A DNA stretch of 64,000 nt from WJLG01 sp964602485 (GCA_964602485.1 CAZRQU010000003.1:7032-71031), one strand, 5' to 3'; positions 42,302-51,437 are shown, counted from the stretch's first letter. Notes: generated by a model not told the origin, from the sequence alone. A program made the numbers and translations.

Positions 42302-43285
42302 TTAACCGAACCATCTTATAAGTTTGCTCAATGTGGGATGTTTACTGTCCAACTCTAAGAAAATATTGGTCCAAGCGACCGTTCGAAAGGAAGTGAGAGC
42401 CGCTCCCAAGATAACAACCAGGAAAACAGCCAAAACTATTCCTATTGATATCATCAAAGTGAAGGTGACAGCCGGTATTATCAAAGAGGATAACAACGAA
42501 GTTAAAATATAAGCGATGAACAAATAAGGTATGGCCAACACTAGAACCGCTAAGAATACCCCCAAAGAAGCGATCAATTGTATGAACAATATTATAAAAG
42601 CGGCCTCGATACTGACCAGCCAATTCTTCAAGAACAGACTCCAAGAAGCCTCGATCGCTTCAATGAATTTCTTGCCTCTTAAGATCACATAAGCCGAAGC
42701 GTATTTGACCATGAAGCTAACTATCAAAGCTACCGGCAAAAAGGCCAAGAACAACAATATATATAAAGTATTAAAGGCTGGTCCGGAACCGTAATCCATA
42801 AAAACAAGAGGCAAGCTTATGAATAGCAATAGGAAACAAACAAAAGCCCTGCCTATCAAGCCAATACCGAAAACCGGCCAAAAGTTGGATATACCAGCTT
42901 CAACCCCCTCTTTTAAAGTAGTCTTTTTGTTTTTCTTGATTATGGTAGCTGAATTGTTTATCAAACCTATCTCAGAGACGACCACCAGCCAAACAAAGAA
43001 AGAAAATAACACCAACAGTATAAGCAAGAAAACTAGAGCCGAAAAAGCGGCCATGGGGTCATGTTTGAAGGCATTGCCAAAATTAACGAATATCACCGGA
43101 TCGAATATTCGGCCGAAATTCAAAAGAAAACTCTCTTTGAACAAGGCCTGGTCTATTCGTCCGAAAGCCAATCTAAAATGACTTCCGTTTGCTAAAAAGG
43201 TCGCGAACAAACCGAAGAACCATAGATATTTATGATTCCAAATTACCTCAAAAGCCTTTTTTAAGGTAGAACGATATGAGAACAT
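42302..43285 (-). CDS. Polytopic membrane protein, unknown (DUF-type with six helices)
   Basis: 327 residues from the start at 43285 (MFSYRSTLKKAFEVIW), which has AAGGAGG seven bases upstream; a further upstream ATG (43309) lacks this. The opening resembles membrane proteins annotated as glycerophosphodiester-phosphodiesterase membrane-domain-like. About six helices follow, including the long Phe/Leu/Val-rich segments ALVFLLILLVLFSFFVWLVV and the Ala/Val/Ile-rich end. No catalytic motif is seen. It has its own terminator, and a stable hairpin lies in its leader. Confidence 0.8.
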   Translation of the reverse strand: MFSYRSTLKKAFEVIWNHKYLWFFGLFATFLANGSHFRLAFGRIDQALFKESFLLNFGRIFDPVIFVNFGNAFKHDPMAAFSALVFLLILLVLFSFFVWLVVVSEIGLINNSATIIKKNKKTTLKEGVEAGISNFWPVFGIGLIGRAFVCFLLLFISLPLVFMDYGSGPAFNTLYILLFLAFLPVALIVSFMVKYASAYVILRGKKFIEAIEASWSLFLKNWLVSIEAAFIILFIQLIASLGVFLAVLVLAIPYLFIAYILTSLLSSLIIPAVTFTLMISIGIVLAVFLVVILGAALTSFRTVAWTNIFLELDSKHPTLSKLIRWFG

Positions 43286-43299
43286 ATATTTCCTCCTTG

Positions 43300-43350
43300 T
43301 TTTCCGCATTCCAGTATTCGAGTCTTTGACTCGACGAATGATGCGAAAGA
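43300..43350 (-). promoter_or_regulatory. Hairpin in the leader of the 327-residue membrane protein gene
   Basis: TTCCGCATTC..ATTCGAGTC / GACTCGACGAATGATGCGAA forms a long imperfect stem with a TTT loop, 15 bases or so upstream of the ribosome-binding site. No T-tract follows, so a translational or stability role is more likely than termination. Confidence 0.5.
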
Positions 43351-43439
43351 ACGGATCTATTTATTATTTAAATATAGAAAAATCAAATCAAATTGCAAAG
43401 TTGCAAACTACTTATAATTATAACATAAAAACGAACAAA

Positions 43440-43468
43440 CAAAAAACCGTTCCTTAAAAGAAACGGTC
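43440..43468 (-). terminator. Intrinsic terminator after khpA
   Basis: Minus strand ACCGTT..CTTTTAAG..AACGGT followed by T6. Confidence 0.85.
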
Positions 43469-43496
43469 TTTTGCTACTATATGAAATGGAATAGAC

Positions 43497-43808
43497 TTAT
43501 ATCTTCAAGTCGTCAATGCTGGAAGTATCAACATCTGAATCACCGCCCTTAGGTCTGCCTTCCGGATCATAGATCTTTAGGTTTACCCTGGCGTTGTTCT
43601 TAGCGCCGATGATCTTCAACAAAGTCCTTATAGCCTGGGCTGTCTGACCTTTTCGGCCGATGACATAACCCATGTCGCTTGGGTCGATCTTTAAAGTCAA
43701 AAGAACGCCCATTTCGTCTACTGTTCTTTCAACCTGGACAGCTTCTGGTTTGCTGACGATCGTTTTTACGATCGTTTCCAAAAACTGCTTGTCCTTTTCT
43801 TCTGCCAT
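43497..43808 (-). CDS. khpA: KH-domain RNA-binding protein KhpA
   Basis: 103 residues from the start MAEEKDKQFLE at 43808, which has AGGAAG about 9 bases upstream; a longer reading from 43832 has no ribosome-binding site. A single type II KH domain shows the GxxG loop in YVIGRKGQTAQAIRTLL. KhpA is a small RNA chaperone that often pairs with KhpB and affects cell division and elongation. The acidic tail (GGDSDVDTSSIDDL) is variable. It follows rpsP, the usual bacterial arrangement. Confidence 0.93.
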   Translation of the reverse strand: MAEEKDKQFLETIVKTIVSKPEAVQVERTVDEMGVLLTLKIDPSDMGYVIGRKGQTAQAIRTLLKIIGAKNNARVNLKIYDPEGRPKGGDSDVDTSSIDDLKI

Positions 43809-43953
43809 AGTGTTTTCTTCCTGTCTTAACAAACACGAACCAAAAAGGAATTCATATTTGTTAAATTAATTATATTTCAATCGTTCCCTTAAGGAGGGAA
43901 AAATCAAATATTTATATTGCTAATATATCACACTCGCTTGTTTTGTCAACGAA

Positions 43954-44454
43954 CTATTCCTTTTTTTCTTCTTCTTTTTCAGGATCTTTGGCTTCTGGTT
44001 TTTCTTCCTTTTCTTCTTTTTTCTCTTCTTTTTCCTGATTATCAGCTGGTTCGGTGGTTGACTCTTGCTCAGCGTTCTCTTCAGAGGCTTTTTCTGCGGC
44101 TGATTCCTGAGCTTCTTTTTCCGCTACTGCTTGAGCAGCTTCCTTTTCAGCCTTTTCCTTTTCCTCTCTCTTCTTTAACTGTTTCTTGCTGTTGACCTTA
44201 TAATTCTTTATTTTTTCTCCCTCGATCACCTCTTTGGTTATCAAAAGATTATTAACAGAATCGGACATTTGAGCTCCTTGAGAAAGCCAATGCTTGACTC
44301 TTTCTGCCTTAACCTGCAGATCCTTGGTATAAGGATTATAATTACCCAAAATCTCCAAAGCTCTTCCGTAAGGATCTTTGGCGCTTTCGGATATAACCAA
44401 TCTATACATCGGTTTATTTCTCTTTCCGGTCTTTGATAATCTTATTTTCAACAT
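43954..44454 (-). CDS. rpsP: 30S ribosomal protein S16 with Lys/Glu-rich extension
   Basis: 166 residues. The first 80 or so are a normal S16 (MLKIRLSKTGKRNKPMYRLV, DPYGRALEILGNYNP, VKHWLSQGAQMSDSVNNLL). The remaining 85 are a low-complexity extension of Lys, Glu and Ala (KKREEKEKAEKEAAQ, then EEKKEEKEEKPEAKD), unlike the 80-90-residue standard protein. It resembles the tail of S1 in this window. khpA follows after about 145 bases. Confidence 0.95.
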   Translation of the reverse strand: MLKIRLSKTGKRNKPMYRLVISESAKDPYGRALEILGNYNPYTKDLQVKAERVKHWLSQGAQMSDSVNNLLITKEVIEGEKIKNYKVNSKKQLKKREEKEKAEKEAAQAVAEKEAQESAAEKASEENAEQESTTEPADNQEKEEKKEEKEEKPEAKDPEKEEEKKE

Positions 44455-44765
44455 TTTATTCTCACATTAGCAAATTTTTGCTAATTTGATTACTTTTAAT
44501 TAAAAAAGTTAGCAAAATCAAAATGAGCACTTTTGACTTTTAAACGATTAGCTTGCTAACTTGTATTTATATTAATCAAATATTAGCAATAAGTCAAGTC
44601 GATAATAACCTTAAAGCCTAAAAACCAATATATCATAATTTAAAAAATAACTCTTAATTATCTTTAAATTCGATTGCTCGTAAACTTTAAACAAAATGCG
44701 AATATATATTTTTATTTATTTTTCAGGCCGTGATATAATGAAAGCAAGAAAATTCAAACATTTCT
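44455..44765. promoter_or_regulatory. Divergent rpsP/macB intergenic region with TTAGCAA motifs
   Basis: 311 bases without a gene. The minus-strand promoter for rpsP is TTGACT (44597-44592), 17 bases, TAATAT (44574-44569). ATTAGCAA/TTGCTAAT forms a perfect inverted repeat at 44466-44485, and TTAGCAA or its complement recurs near 44507, 44550 and 44584. On the plus strand an extended -10 TGATATAAT (44731-44739) precedes the ABC transporter genes. Confidence 0.65.
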
Positions 44766-45482
44766 ATGCTAATTGAAGTAAAAAACCTCTACAAGGAATT
44801 TCGCAATGAAGAAGTGGTGACCAAGGTCCTTCACGAAATATCTTTCAATATAAAAAAGGGAGAATTCGTCTCGATCATGGGGCCGTCCGGATCCGGAAAA
44901 TCGACCCTAATGCATATTCTTGGACTTTTAGACAGAACTACTTCCGGAACATATGAATTCAATGGCCGAAATGTCGGCGAACTTGATGACGACGAATTGG
45001 CTCGCTTACGCAACGAAGAGATAGGCTTCGTCTTTCAGGCTTTCAATCTTCTCCCAAGAACCACCGTATTAGAAAACGTTATCCTGCCTCTTTCCTACTC
45101 CAAAAAGATAAAAGCCAAAGACCACGAAGAAAGAGCCACAAAAGTTTTGGAATCAGTAGGCCTAGGTCATCGCTTGAATTATCATACTAATCAAATATCC
45201 GGAGGAGAAAAGCAAAGAGTGGCCATTGCCCGAGCCCTGATCAATGAACCTTCGGTCATATTCGCTGATGAGCCAACCGGTAATCTTGATTCCAAATCCG
45301 GCGTTCAGGTTATGGAAATATTGGAAGACCTAAACGAACAAGGAAATACCGTTATTTTGGTAACTCATGAAACTCATACGGCCGAATATGCCAAAAGAAT
45401 AATCCGTTTAAGGGATGGCGTCATAGAAAAGGACTATATCGTGAACAATCGCCGCCGAGCCAAAGACGCGCCTCTGAAATAA
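44766..45482 (+). CDS. ABC transporter ATP-binding protein, MacB/LolD type
   Basis: 238 residues. Walker A GPSGSGKST (39-47), Q-loop VFQAFNLLPR, signature ISGGEKQRVAIARAL, Walker B VIFADEPTGNLD and the switch His in LVTHE. The LLPRTTVLENV segment is typical of the MacB/LolD/FtsE mechanotransmitter group. Two FtsX/MacB permease genes follow directly, so it probably energises a heterodimeric mechanotransmission pump rather than a classical substrate-channel exporter. Confidence 0.94.
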   Translation: MLIEVKNLYKEFRNEEVVTKVLHEISFNIKKGEFVSIMGPSGSGKSTLMHILGLLDRTTSGTYEFNGRNVGELDDDELARLRNEEIGFVFQAFNLLPRTTVLENVILPLSYSKKIKAKDHEERATKVLESVGLGHRLNYHTNQISGGEKQRVAIARALINEPSVIFADEPTGNLDSKSGVQVMEILEDLNEQGNTVILVTHETHTAEYAKRIIRLRDGVIEKDYIVNNRRRAKDAPLK

Positions 45483-45491
45483 TATAAGTTT

Positions 45492-46739
45492 ATGTTCTCG
45501 TTGATAAAACAATGCGCTTGTACTTCCGCTACCTCCATACTGGCCAACAAGGCCAGGAGTTTTTTAACTATGCTCGGAATAATTATAGGCGTCGGGGCGG
45601 TTATTGTGATAATGTCGCTGGGCGCCGGGGCCCAAAGTTTGATAGTTTCGGAAATAGAAACTTTCGGCACCAACAAAGTAGGGGTCTTGCCGGGAAAATC
45701 AGATGACGACGGACCACCGGCCTCGGCCATGGGCATCATAGTCACCTCTTTGAAATATGAAGACGCCCTGGCTATCAAAAAAGAAATTCCACACATAACC
45801 GGAGTGGTCGCCTTTACTAACGATTCCGCCAATGTCAGCTGGCAGTCCAACAGTTACTCCACGAACATCAAGGGGATTAACGAGGATTATTTAAAAGTAG
45901 AAGGCGGTGAAATAGAGACTGGTCGCTTCTTTTATGATCGAGAAATATCCGATCTTTCCAGAGTAGCCATCCTTGGATACACGGTGAAAAAAGAATTATT
46001 CGGAGAATCAGAAGCTATAGGAGAAAAGGTGAAGATAAAGAACAACATATTCGAAGTGATAGGCACTACCGAAGAAAGAGGAACAGTGGCTTTCCAGAAT
46101 TATGATGACCAAGTGTTAATACCTATAAAGACCATGCAAAAAATAGTGGCCGGCGTCGACCATGTCAATTTGATACGCATGGAGGTAGACGAAGAATCAA
46201 ATGTGGCCGAGGTTCAAGAAAGAACAGAAATGCTGTTGCGAGATAGACACGGAATAGAGGATCCAAGCGGTGAGAATGATGATTTCTCGGTACGGTCCAG
46301 CGCGGACGCCTTAACTATAATCACCACTATCACGGATGCTTTGAAATATTTCTTAGGAGCTATGGCTGCCTTGTCGCTGATAGTCGGCGGGATCGGCATC
46401 ATGAATATCATGTTGGTCTCGGTCACGGAAAGAACCCGTGAGATAGGCCTACGTAAAGCGATCGGCGCCAACAACACCGACATAACCCTGCAATTCCTGG
46501 TAGAAACAATGGCCATTACGACCATCGGAGGGCTCTTAGGCAGTGTCGGGGGAATTGGTGTTTCCTACCTGGCTACATTGATAATAAAGAGCTTGGGGTA
46601 TGGTTGGAAATTCTCCATCTCCCCGTTCTCGATCATGTTGGCAGTAGCCGTTTCTACGGGCATTGGCCTGATATTCGGCATCTACCCGGCCCGCAAAGCA
46701 TCCAAATTACAACCGGTGGAAGCGCTAAGATATGAATAA
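45492..46739 (+). CDS. MacB-type ABC permease 1
   Basis: 415 residues. One N-terminal helix (SFLTMLGIIIGVGAVIVIMSLG) is followed by a large extracytoplasmic MacB periplasmic core domain (about 55-275), then three C-terminal helices including LSLIVGGIGIMNIMLVSVTERTREIGLRKAIGA, the FtsX-domain signature. It starts nine bases after the ATPase gene. The extracellular domain of about 220 residues suggests work on the cell envelope or export of a peptide or lipoprotein. Confidence 0.93.
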   Translation: MFSLIKQCACTSATSILANKARSFLTMLGIIIGVGAVIVIMSLGAGAQSLIVSEIETFGTNKVGVLPGKSDDDGPPASAMGIIVTSLKYEDALAIKKEIPHITGVVAFTNDSANVSWQSNSYSTNIKGINEDYLKVEGGEIETGRFFYDREISDLSRVAILGYTVKKELFGESEAIGEKVKIKNNIFEVIGTTEERGTVAFQNYDDQVLIPIKTMQKIVAGVDHVNLIRMEVDEESNVAEVQERTEMLLRDRHGIEDPSGENDDFSVRSSADALTIITTITDALKYFLGAMAALSLIVGGIGIMNIMLVSVTERTREIGLRKAIGANNTDITLQFLVETMAITTIGGLLGSVGGIGVSYLATLIIKSLGYGWKFSISPFSIMLAVAVSTGIGLIFGIYPARKASKLQPVEALRYE

Positions 46740-46740
46740 T

Positions 46741-46815
46741 AATTATCAATCTTCAGTCTCCAATCTTCAATGATAAAAAATTGAAGTTTGAAGTTTGAAA
46801 ATTCAAGATCGAAGC
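46741..46815. repeat. Intergenic simple repeat (TGAAGTT units)
   Basis: Units AATCTTCA and TTGAAGTTTGAAGTTTGAA form an imperfect inverted arrangement between the two permease genes. They are related to the uvrC tract. Confidence 0.65.
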
Positions 46816-46816
46816 T

Positions 46817-48124
46817 GTGAACCTATACTTTCTTACCAAAACATCATTCCAATCAATGCTGGCCAACAAGACCAGGACCTTTTTAACGGTTTTGGGGATG
46901 GTCATCGGTATCACGGCCATCATGGTGGTGTTCTCGGCCGGTGAGGGCATCAAAGGTCTTCTGTATTCCCAGATAGAATCTTTCGGAACGGACTTTATTC
47001 AAGTAGAGGTAAGGATACCCTCTGATAAACAAGGAGTGGGCTCCGGAGAAGGTATGAGTTCCAAAGATACAGACTCGGCCATGAGTATGGCTATGGGCGT
47101 ACAGGTAACCACCTTGAAAAATGAAGACTTGGAAGATATCAATAAACTGCCTAATGTAAAGATGAGCTATGGAGCGATCATCGGCCAAGACCTGATAAGC
47201 TACAAGGAAAAAAGGAAAAAGATAAATCTTTACGGAGTGAGCGCCGATTTCATAAAGATAGACAAAAGTGAAATAGACGAAGGAAGATTCTTCACTGAAG
47301 TGGAAGATAGATCATTGGCCAAACTAGTGGTAATAGGCAGCGAGGTCAAAAAAGACTTGTTCGGACAGTCGCAAGCCATAGGCGAATCAATAAGGATAGG
47401 CAAGAATAAATTCAAGGTCATTGGAGTTCTTAAAGAAAGAGGGGCTGTTATGGGTATGAGCTTTGATGATTTCGCTTATCTACCCCTACGCACTCTGCAA
47501 AAAAGGATCATGGGCATAGATTATATGATGTATACCGTCCACAAGCTTAACGACACCGACCTGGCCGAACAGACAGCTGATCAAGTTCGTTCACTATTAA
47601 GAGAAAATCATGATATAACTCCGCGTACAGATCCGAAAACCGGTCAGCCAGATGTTAGCCGGGATGATTTCCGGGTTACCACCATGGAAGAGATGATGGA
47701 GATGATGGATACGATAATGGGCGCTACCACCATATTGCTTCTGGCTATCGTGGCTATCTCCTTGATAGTCGGCGGGGTCGGCATAATGAACATTATGTAT
47801 GTAATAGTTTCCGAAAGGACCTCGGAGATCGGCCTACGCAAAGCGGTCGGAGCCAGATACTCGGACGTAATGAAACAATTCCTTTTCGAATCCGTAGTGA
47901 TAACCTTGATAGGCGGGGTGATAGGAATAGGGCTGGGCATTGGCATTTCCTACCTAATAGCCATCGGTGCCAATGAAGCCGGCTTTGAGTGGAATTTTTC
48001 CATCCCGACAGAGGCTTATATCGTATCGATCATCTTTTCTGTCTTGTTCGGCATCGGCTTTGGCTTGTTCCCGGCCAAAAAAGCGGCTCGTATGGATCCG
48101 ATCACCGCTTTAAGAAATGAATAG
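46817..48124 (+). CDS. MacB-type ABC permease 2, GTG start
   Basis: 435 residues, a paralogue of the preceding permease with the same layout: N-terminal helix (TFLTVLGMVIGITAIMVVFS), MacB core domain (about 45-285), and the C-terminal block ISLIVGGVGIMNIMYVIVSERTSEIGLRKAVGA. It begins with GTG right after the simple repeat. The domain contains a low-complexity MEEMMEMMDTIM stretch before the second helix. The two permeases probably form a heterodimer served by the single ATPase. Confidence 0.92.
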   Translation: MNLYFLTKTSFQSMLANKTRTFLTVLGMVIGITAIMVVFSAGEGIKGLLYSQIESFGTDFIQVEVRIPSDKQGVGSGEGMSSKDTDSAMSMAMGVQVTTLKNEDLEDINKLPNVKMSYGAIIGQDLISYKEKRKKINLYGVSADFIKIDKSEIDEGRFFTEVEDRSLAKLVVIGSEVKKDLFGQSQAIGESIRIGKNKFKVIGVLKERGAVMGMSFDDFAYLPLRTLQKRIMGIDYMMYTVHKLNDTDLAEQTADQVRSLLRENHDITPRTDPKTGQPDVSRDDFRVTTMEEMMEMMDTIMGATTILLLAIVAISLIVGGVGIMNIMYVIVSERTSEIGLRKAVGARYSDVMKQFLFESVVITLIGGVIGIGLGIGISYLIAIGANEAGFEWNFSIPTEAYIVSIIFSVLFGIGFGLFPAKKAARMDPITALRNE

Positions 48125-48127
48125 CTA

Positions 48128-48156
48128 TTGACAATATTAAATAAAAATGTTATTAT
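48128..48156 (+). promoter_or_regulatory. Sigma70-type promoter
   Basis: TTGACA (48128-48133), 17-base spacer, TATTAT (48151-48156), four bases after the permease 2 stop. Confidence 0.75.
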
Positions 48157-48205
48157 AAATATCCTGTACTTTTTCTAAAAACCTAGATCGAAAAAGGAGA
48201 ATAAA

Positions 48206-48475
48206 ATGAATGTTATTTTGAGATCCGACCTAAAATGTTCGGCAGAATGTCGACCGTGTACATTGAAAGAACTGAAAAATTTCGGCGTTTCAAACAAGGT
48301 CGGCGGAACCAAAAATCATATTGATTGCCGTTTTCTTTTCGGAACGACCCCTAACGACTCAGGCAGATACCCGGCCAGAGACCTTAAGAAGAGCTTCAAC
48401 TCTATCAGGATATCTTGGCATGATCCGTCTGACATCAAAGAAAAAAAACTCTTCCTTTGGGGAGAAGAAGAGTAA
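48206..48475 (+). CDS. Small Cys-containing protein in a stand-alone cassette
   Basis: 89 residues with AAAGGAG seven bases before the ATG. Cys at 11, 15, 18 and 41 with His 38 (CSAEC, PC, HIDC) could bind zinc; the rest is basic with no membrane segment. It has its own promoter and terminator, like the 118-residue gene at 16895 and the two secreted cassettes near 37 kb. I do not recognise the family. Confidence 0.75.
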   Translation: MNVILRSDLKCSAECRPCTLKELKNFGVSNKVGGTKNHIDCRFLFGTTPNDSGRYPARDLKKSFNSIRISWHDPSDIKEKKLFLWGEEE

Positions 48476-48496
48476 ACATCAAAAAACCAATCCTTT

Positions 48497-48528
48497 GGCC
48501 AACATCTATTGTTGGCCTTATTTTTTTA
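48497..48528 (+). terminator. Intrinsic terminator of the Cys-containing cassette
   Basis: Perfect GGCCAACA/TGTTGGCC stem with a five-base loop, then TTATTTTTTT. It overlaps the 3' end of rarA on the other strand. Confidence 0.92.
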
Positions 48529-49696
48529 TATATTTCCTTTTCTTGAGTTCTGGTGGAAAATATTCTTGTCCTGATGAATCTTCTTTAGGCGAATATTTAT
48601 AACCCTTGCCGTAGCCCAACTCTTTCATCAGCTTGGTCGGAGCGTTGCGCAAATGCACCGGCACTCCCAGATTACTGAATTCCTCTACATCTCTTTTTGC
48701 CCGGCCATAGGCCTCATAGGCGGTAATATCCTTCTTACTTTTGGCTAAATAGATGACCAAGTGGCTCAAATGAGCGTTGCACTCCGGCATCCCGATGTTC
48801 TTAACCGCGTCATAAACGCTGGTGGCTAAAAGCAAAGCGCTGTTATTGGCCAAGCCCACATCCTCGGAAGCGAAACGCACCAAGCGCCTGGCCACATAAA
48901 GCGGATCCTCGCCGGCCTCCAGGATCCGAGCCAGCCAATAGACGGAAGCGTCGGCATCTCCGCCGCGAATGGATTTGTGCAGGGCCGATATCAAATTATA
49001 ATGCTCTTCGCCGGCCTTATCGTATATCAAGGACGGTTTTTGGATCACCTCCTTGACCAAGTCGATATCTATCTCTTTCTTTTGTTTGGAAGCGGCCTCT
49101 ATTATATTGATCGCGATCCGGGCGTCGCCGTTGGCCAACCTGGCGATAGTCTCAATGGTCTTTTTATCAGCTTTGGCCTTGGTTCGATCAAGAGCCCGCT
49201 TGCTTATCTTGACCAAGTCGTCAACGGACAAGGCCTCAAGCACGACCACTCGACTGCGGGAAAGCAAGGCCGAATTAACGGAAAAACTGGGATTCTCGGT
49301 AGTGGCCCCGATCAAGGTTATAGTCCCTCTTTCCACGTGAGGAAGCAAGGCGTCTTGCTGGGATTTGTTCCAACGATGTATCTCATCTATAAAAAGGATG
49401 GTCTTGCTTCCCAAGCGTTTGTTCTCCCCCGCTCTTTCTATTATTGCTTTCAGGTCTTTGACCCCGTTGGTCACAGCTGAGAATTCTACGAATTCGGCCT
49501 TAGTGATATTGGCGATTATAAAGGCCAGGGTGGTCTTGCCCGAGCCGGGCGGACCCCAAAGAAGCAAAGACGGGACTTCGTCTTTTTCTATAGCGTTATA
49601 CAGAAAACCGCCTTTTTTTATAAGACTTTCTTGCCCGACGAAATCCTTAAGTTCCCCGGGTCGCATCTGATTGGCTAAAGGTGCGTTTTCTTTCAT
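48518..49696 (-). CDS. rarA: Replication-associated recombination protein A (MgsA/WRNIP1 family)
   Basis: 392-residue AAA+ ATPase acting at stalled forks. MRPGELKDFVGQESL (11-25), Walker A GPPGSGKTT (48-56), Walker B ILFIDEIHRWNKSQQDALLP, sensor LIGATTENPSFSVN, and the C-terminal tetramerisation region with IRGGDADASVYWLARILEAGEDP and YKYSPKE are all typical. The length is slightly short of the 420-450 residues usual elsewhere. It is transcribed alone on the minus strand. Confidence 0.96.
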   Translation of the reverse strand: MKENAPLANQMRPGELKDFVGQESLIKKGGFLYNAIEKDEVPSLLLWGPPGSGKTTLAFIIANITKAEFVEFSAVTNGVKDLKAIIERAGENKRLGSKTILFIDEIHRWNKSQQDALLPHVERGTITLIGATTENPSFSVNSALLSRSRVVVLEALSVDDLVKISKRALDRTKAKADKKTIETIARLANGDARIAINIIEAASKQKKEIDIDLVKEVIQKPSLIYDKAGEEHYNLISALHKSIRGGDADASVYWLARILEAGEDPLYVARRLVRFASEDVGLANNSALLLATSVYDAVKNIGMPECNAHLSHLVIYLAKSKKDITAYEAYGRAKRDVEEFSNLGVPVHLRNAPTKLMKELGYGKGYKYSPKEDSSGQEYFPPELKKRKYIKK

Positions 49697-49779
49697 ATAT
49701 TAATGATAAAATATGGCTGGACGCGACCAAAAAAATAGTCCAAACATCAATTACAATGACCCCTATCTTTAAAAAATTA

Positions 49780-50049
49780 TTATAGATCGTTATCTTTGTA
49801 TCCTTCCATCTTTTTCACTTTTTTAGACCTGCTCCTGCCAATACTGATAAGAGCTCGCAAAAAGACATGAGCGGTGTAGCCGGCGATAAAACCTCCGACA
49901 AGATTGGACTCCACAGCGCCCCCGACCCTGAAATTAAGATAATCCAATAAAAAGCCAAAAGCATCTATTCCTTTCAAGGCAAAAAGGTATCCAGAAAAAG
50001 CTCCTAAATAACTACCCAATAATTTGAATGGGTTGAAAGTTTTTGTCAT
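49780..50049 (-). CDS. Small membrane protein, unknown
   Basis: 89 residues with two Gly-rich hydrophobic stretches (KLLGSYLGAFSGYLFALKGI and AVESNLVGGFIAGYTAHVFLRAL) and a basic C-terminus (RSRSKKVKKMEG). The small-residue spacing suggests closely packed helices. No family recognised. It lies nine bases after folC on the same strand. Confidence 0.65.
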   Translation of the reverse strand: MTKTFNPFKLLGSYLGAFSGYLFALKGIDAFGFLLDYLNFRVGGAVESNLVGGFIAGYTAHVFLRALISIGRSRSKKVKKMEGYKDNDL

Positions 50050-50058
50050 ATTATGATC

Positions 50059-51393
50059 TTAAAAAATCTTTCTCTTTTTCAAAATGTCTTTTTCTTTGTA
50101 CCACTGCTTCCTTAATTCACCGGCTAAATGAAAAGATCCGGTTATTAATATCATATCATTCTTACTGGATCGAGCAAAAGCTTTTTGCAGAGCTTCTTTG
50201 GCTTTCTTATGGATAGTGATCCTTTTTCCTCCAAACTTCTTGGCTAAAACTTTCAAATTTTCCGGACTTTCGCTACTTCTACCGCTAGTTGAAAACCAAG
50301 ATATGCAAACAGAGTCTGTTAATGGCATTATCTTCTTAAATATGGCTTTAGCATTCTTCTTTTTAGCTAAAGTGATCACTAAATGAAGCTTTCTATGCTC
50401 CGTTTCCTTTAAAAAATTCACTGTACTCAATATCTTGTCTGGATTATGCGCCCCATCCAGAATAACCAAAGGTTCTTTTTGCATAACCTCTAATCTTCCG
50501 GCTAAGACCATATCCTTTAAAGCTTTTTTTGTATCAACAACACCCACCCCCAAACAAAAAGCTACTTCAGCAGCCAATATACAATTCCTAACTTGATGCT
50601 TCCCTGTAAGACGAGTTTCATATTTTTCTTTCTTATATACATATGCCAGATCGTTCAATCCGCTTCTGATCACCCGATTAGCAAGATCTATCTTATGATA
50701 CTTTGCCTTCCTGTCCCGACAAATGGACACAAAAAGGTCTTTTAGCTTCTTATCCTTTTCCGCTGTGAAAAAATGACTGTCTTCTTTGATCATACCGGCC
50801 TTATCCAAGGCGATCTTCTTCTTTGTATTACCTAAGATATGGGTGTGATCCAAACCAATATTAGTAATTACCGTCACTTTGGGCCTTTTGATTATATTAG
50901 TAGCGTCAAAACTTCCGCCAATGCCGGCTTCCAATATTACCTGCGTGCACTTTTCTTTCTTAAAATAAAGCAAGGCTATGGCCAAAACGGTCTCAAAATA
51001 AGAAGGGCGGCCATATGGGCTTTCTTCTTGGCATCTTTTTATATAAGGTTTCAATCGGTCAACAAGATTGGAAAATTCATCTACTGATATGAACCTATCA
51101 TTCACCATTATCCTTTCTATGGTCGTGGTCAAAAAAGGAGAGATGAAAACCCCTGTTCTTTTACCTGCCTGGGTCAAGATCGAATTCAGGATCAAACAAA
51201 CAGAACCCTTGCCTGAAGTCCCAGCCACATGAACATACTCGAACCCTGATTGCGGATCACCCAAAAGTTCAAGAAAATAAGCCATTCTTTTTATGAAAAG
51301 CTCTTTCCCGACATAAACATCATCATTATTAAAAGATCCATATCTTAATGATTCCAAATATTTGACTGCTTGATAATATCTTTTTATATCCAT
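50059..51393 (-). CDS. folC: Folylpolyglutamate synthase / dihydrofolate synthase (Mur ligase family)
   Basis: 444 residues. ATP-binding GTSGKGSV (58-65), FISPFLTTTIERIMVND, the LEAGIGGSFDATNI segment, TNIGLDHTHILGNT with DKAGMIK, and the C-terminal ILDGAHNPD are the classic FolC blocks. It adds glutamate to folates, or makes dihydrofolate from dihydropteroate. No other folate biosynthesis gene is seen here, so polyglutamylation of salvaged folate is a fair guess. Confidence 0.95.
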   Translation of the reverse strand: MDIKRYYQAVKYLESLRYGSFNNDDVYVGKELFIKRMAYFLELLGDPQSGFEYVHVAGTSGKGSVCLILNSILTQAGKRTGVFISPFLTTTIERIMVNDRFISVDEFSNLVDRLKPYIKRCQEESPYGRPSYFETVLAIALLYFKKEKCTQVILEAGIGGSFDATNIIKRPKVTVITNIGLDHTHILGNTKKKIALDKAGMIKEDSHFFTAEKDKKLKDLFVSICRDRKAKYHKIDLANRVIRSGLNDLAYVYKKEKYETRLTGKHQVRNCILAAEVAFCLGVGVVDTKKALKDMVLAGRLEVMQKEPLVILDGAHNPDKILSTVNFLKETEHRKLHLVITLAKKKNAKAIFKKIMPLTDSVCISWFSTSGRSSESPENLKVLAKKFGGKRITIHKKAKEALQKAFARSSKNDMILITGSFHLAGELRKQWYKEKDILKKRKIF

Positions 51394-51437
51394 ACATCCT
51401 CTAGTTTAGGCGATATTCATATTTTGAGCAATAAAAC

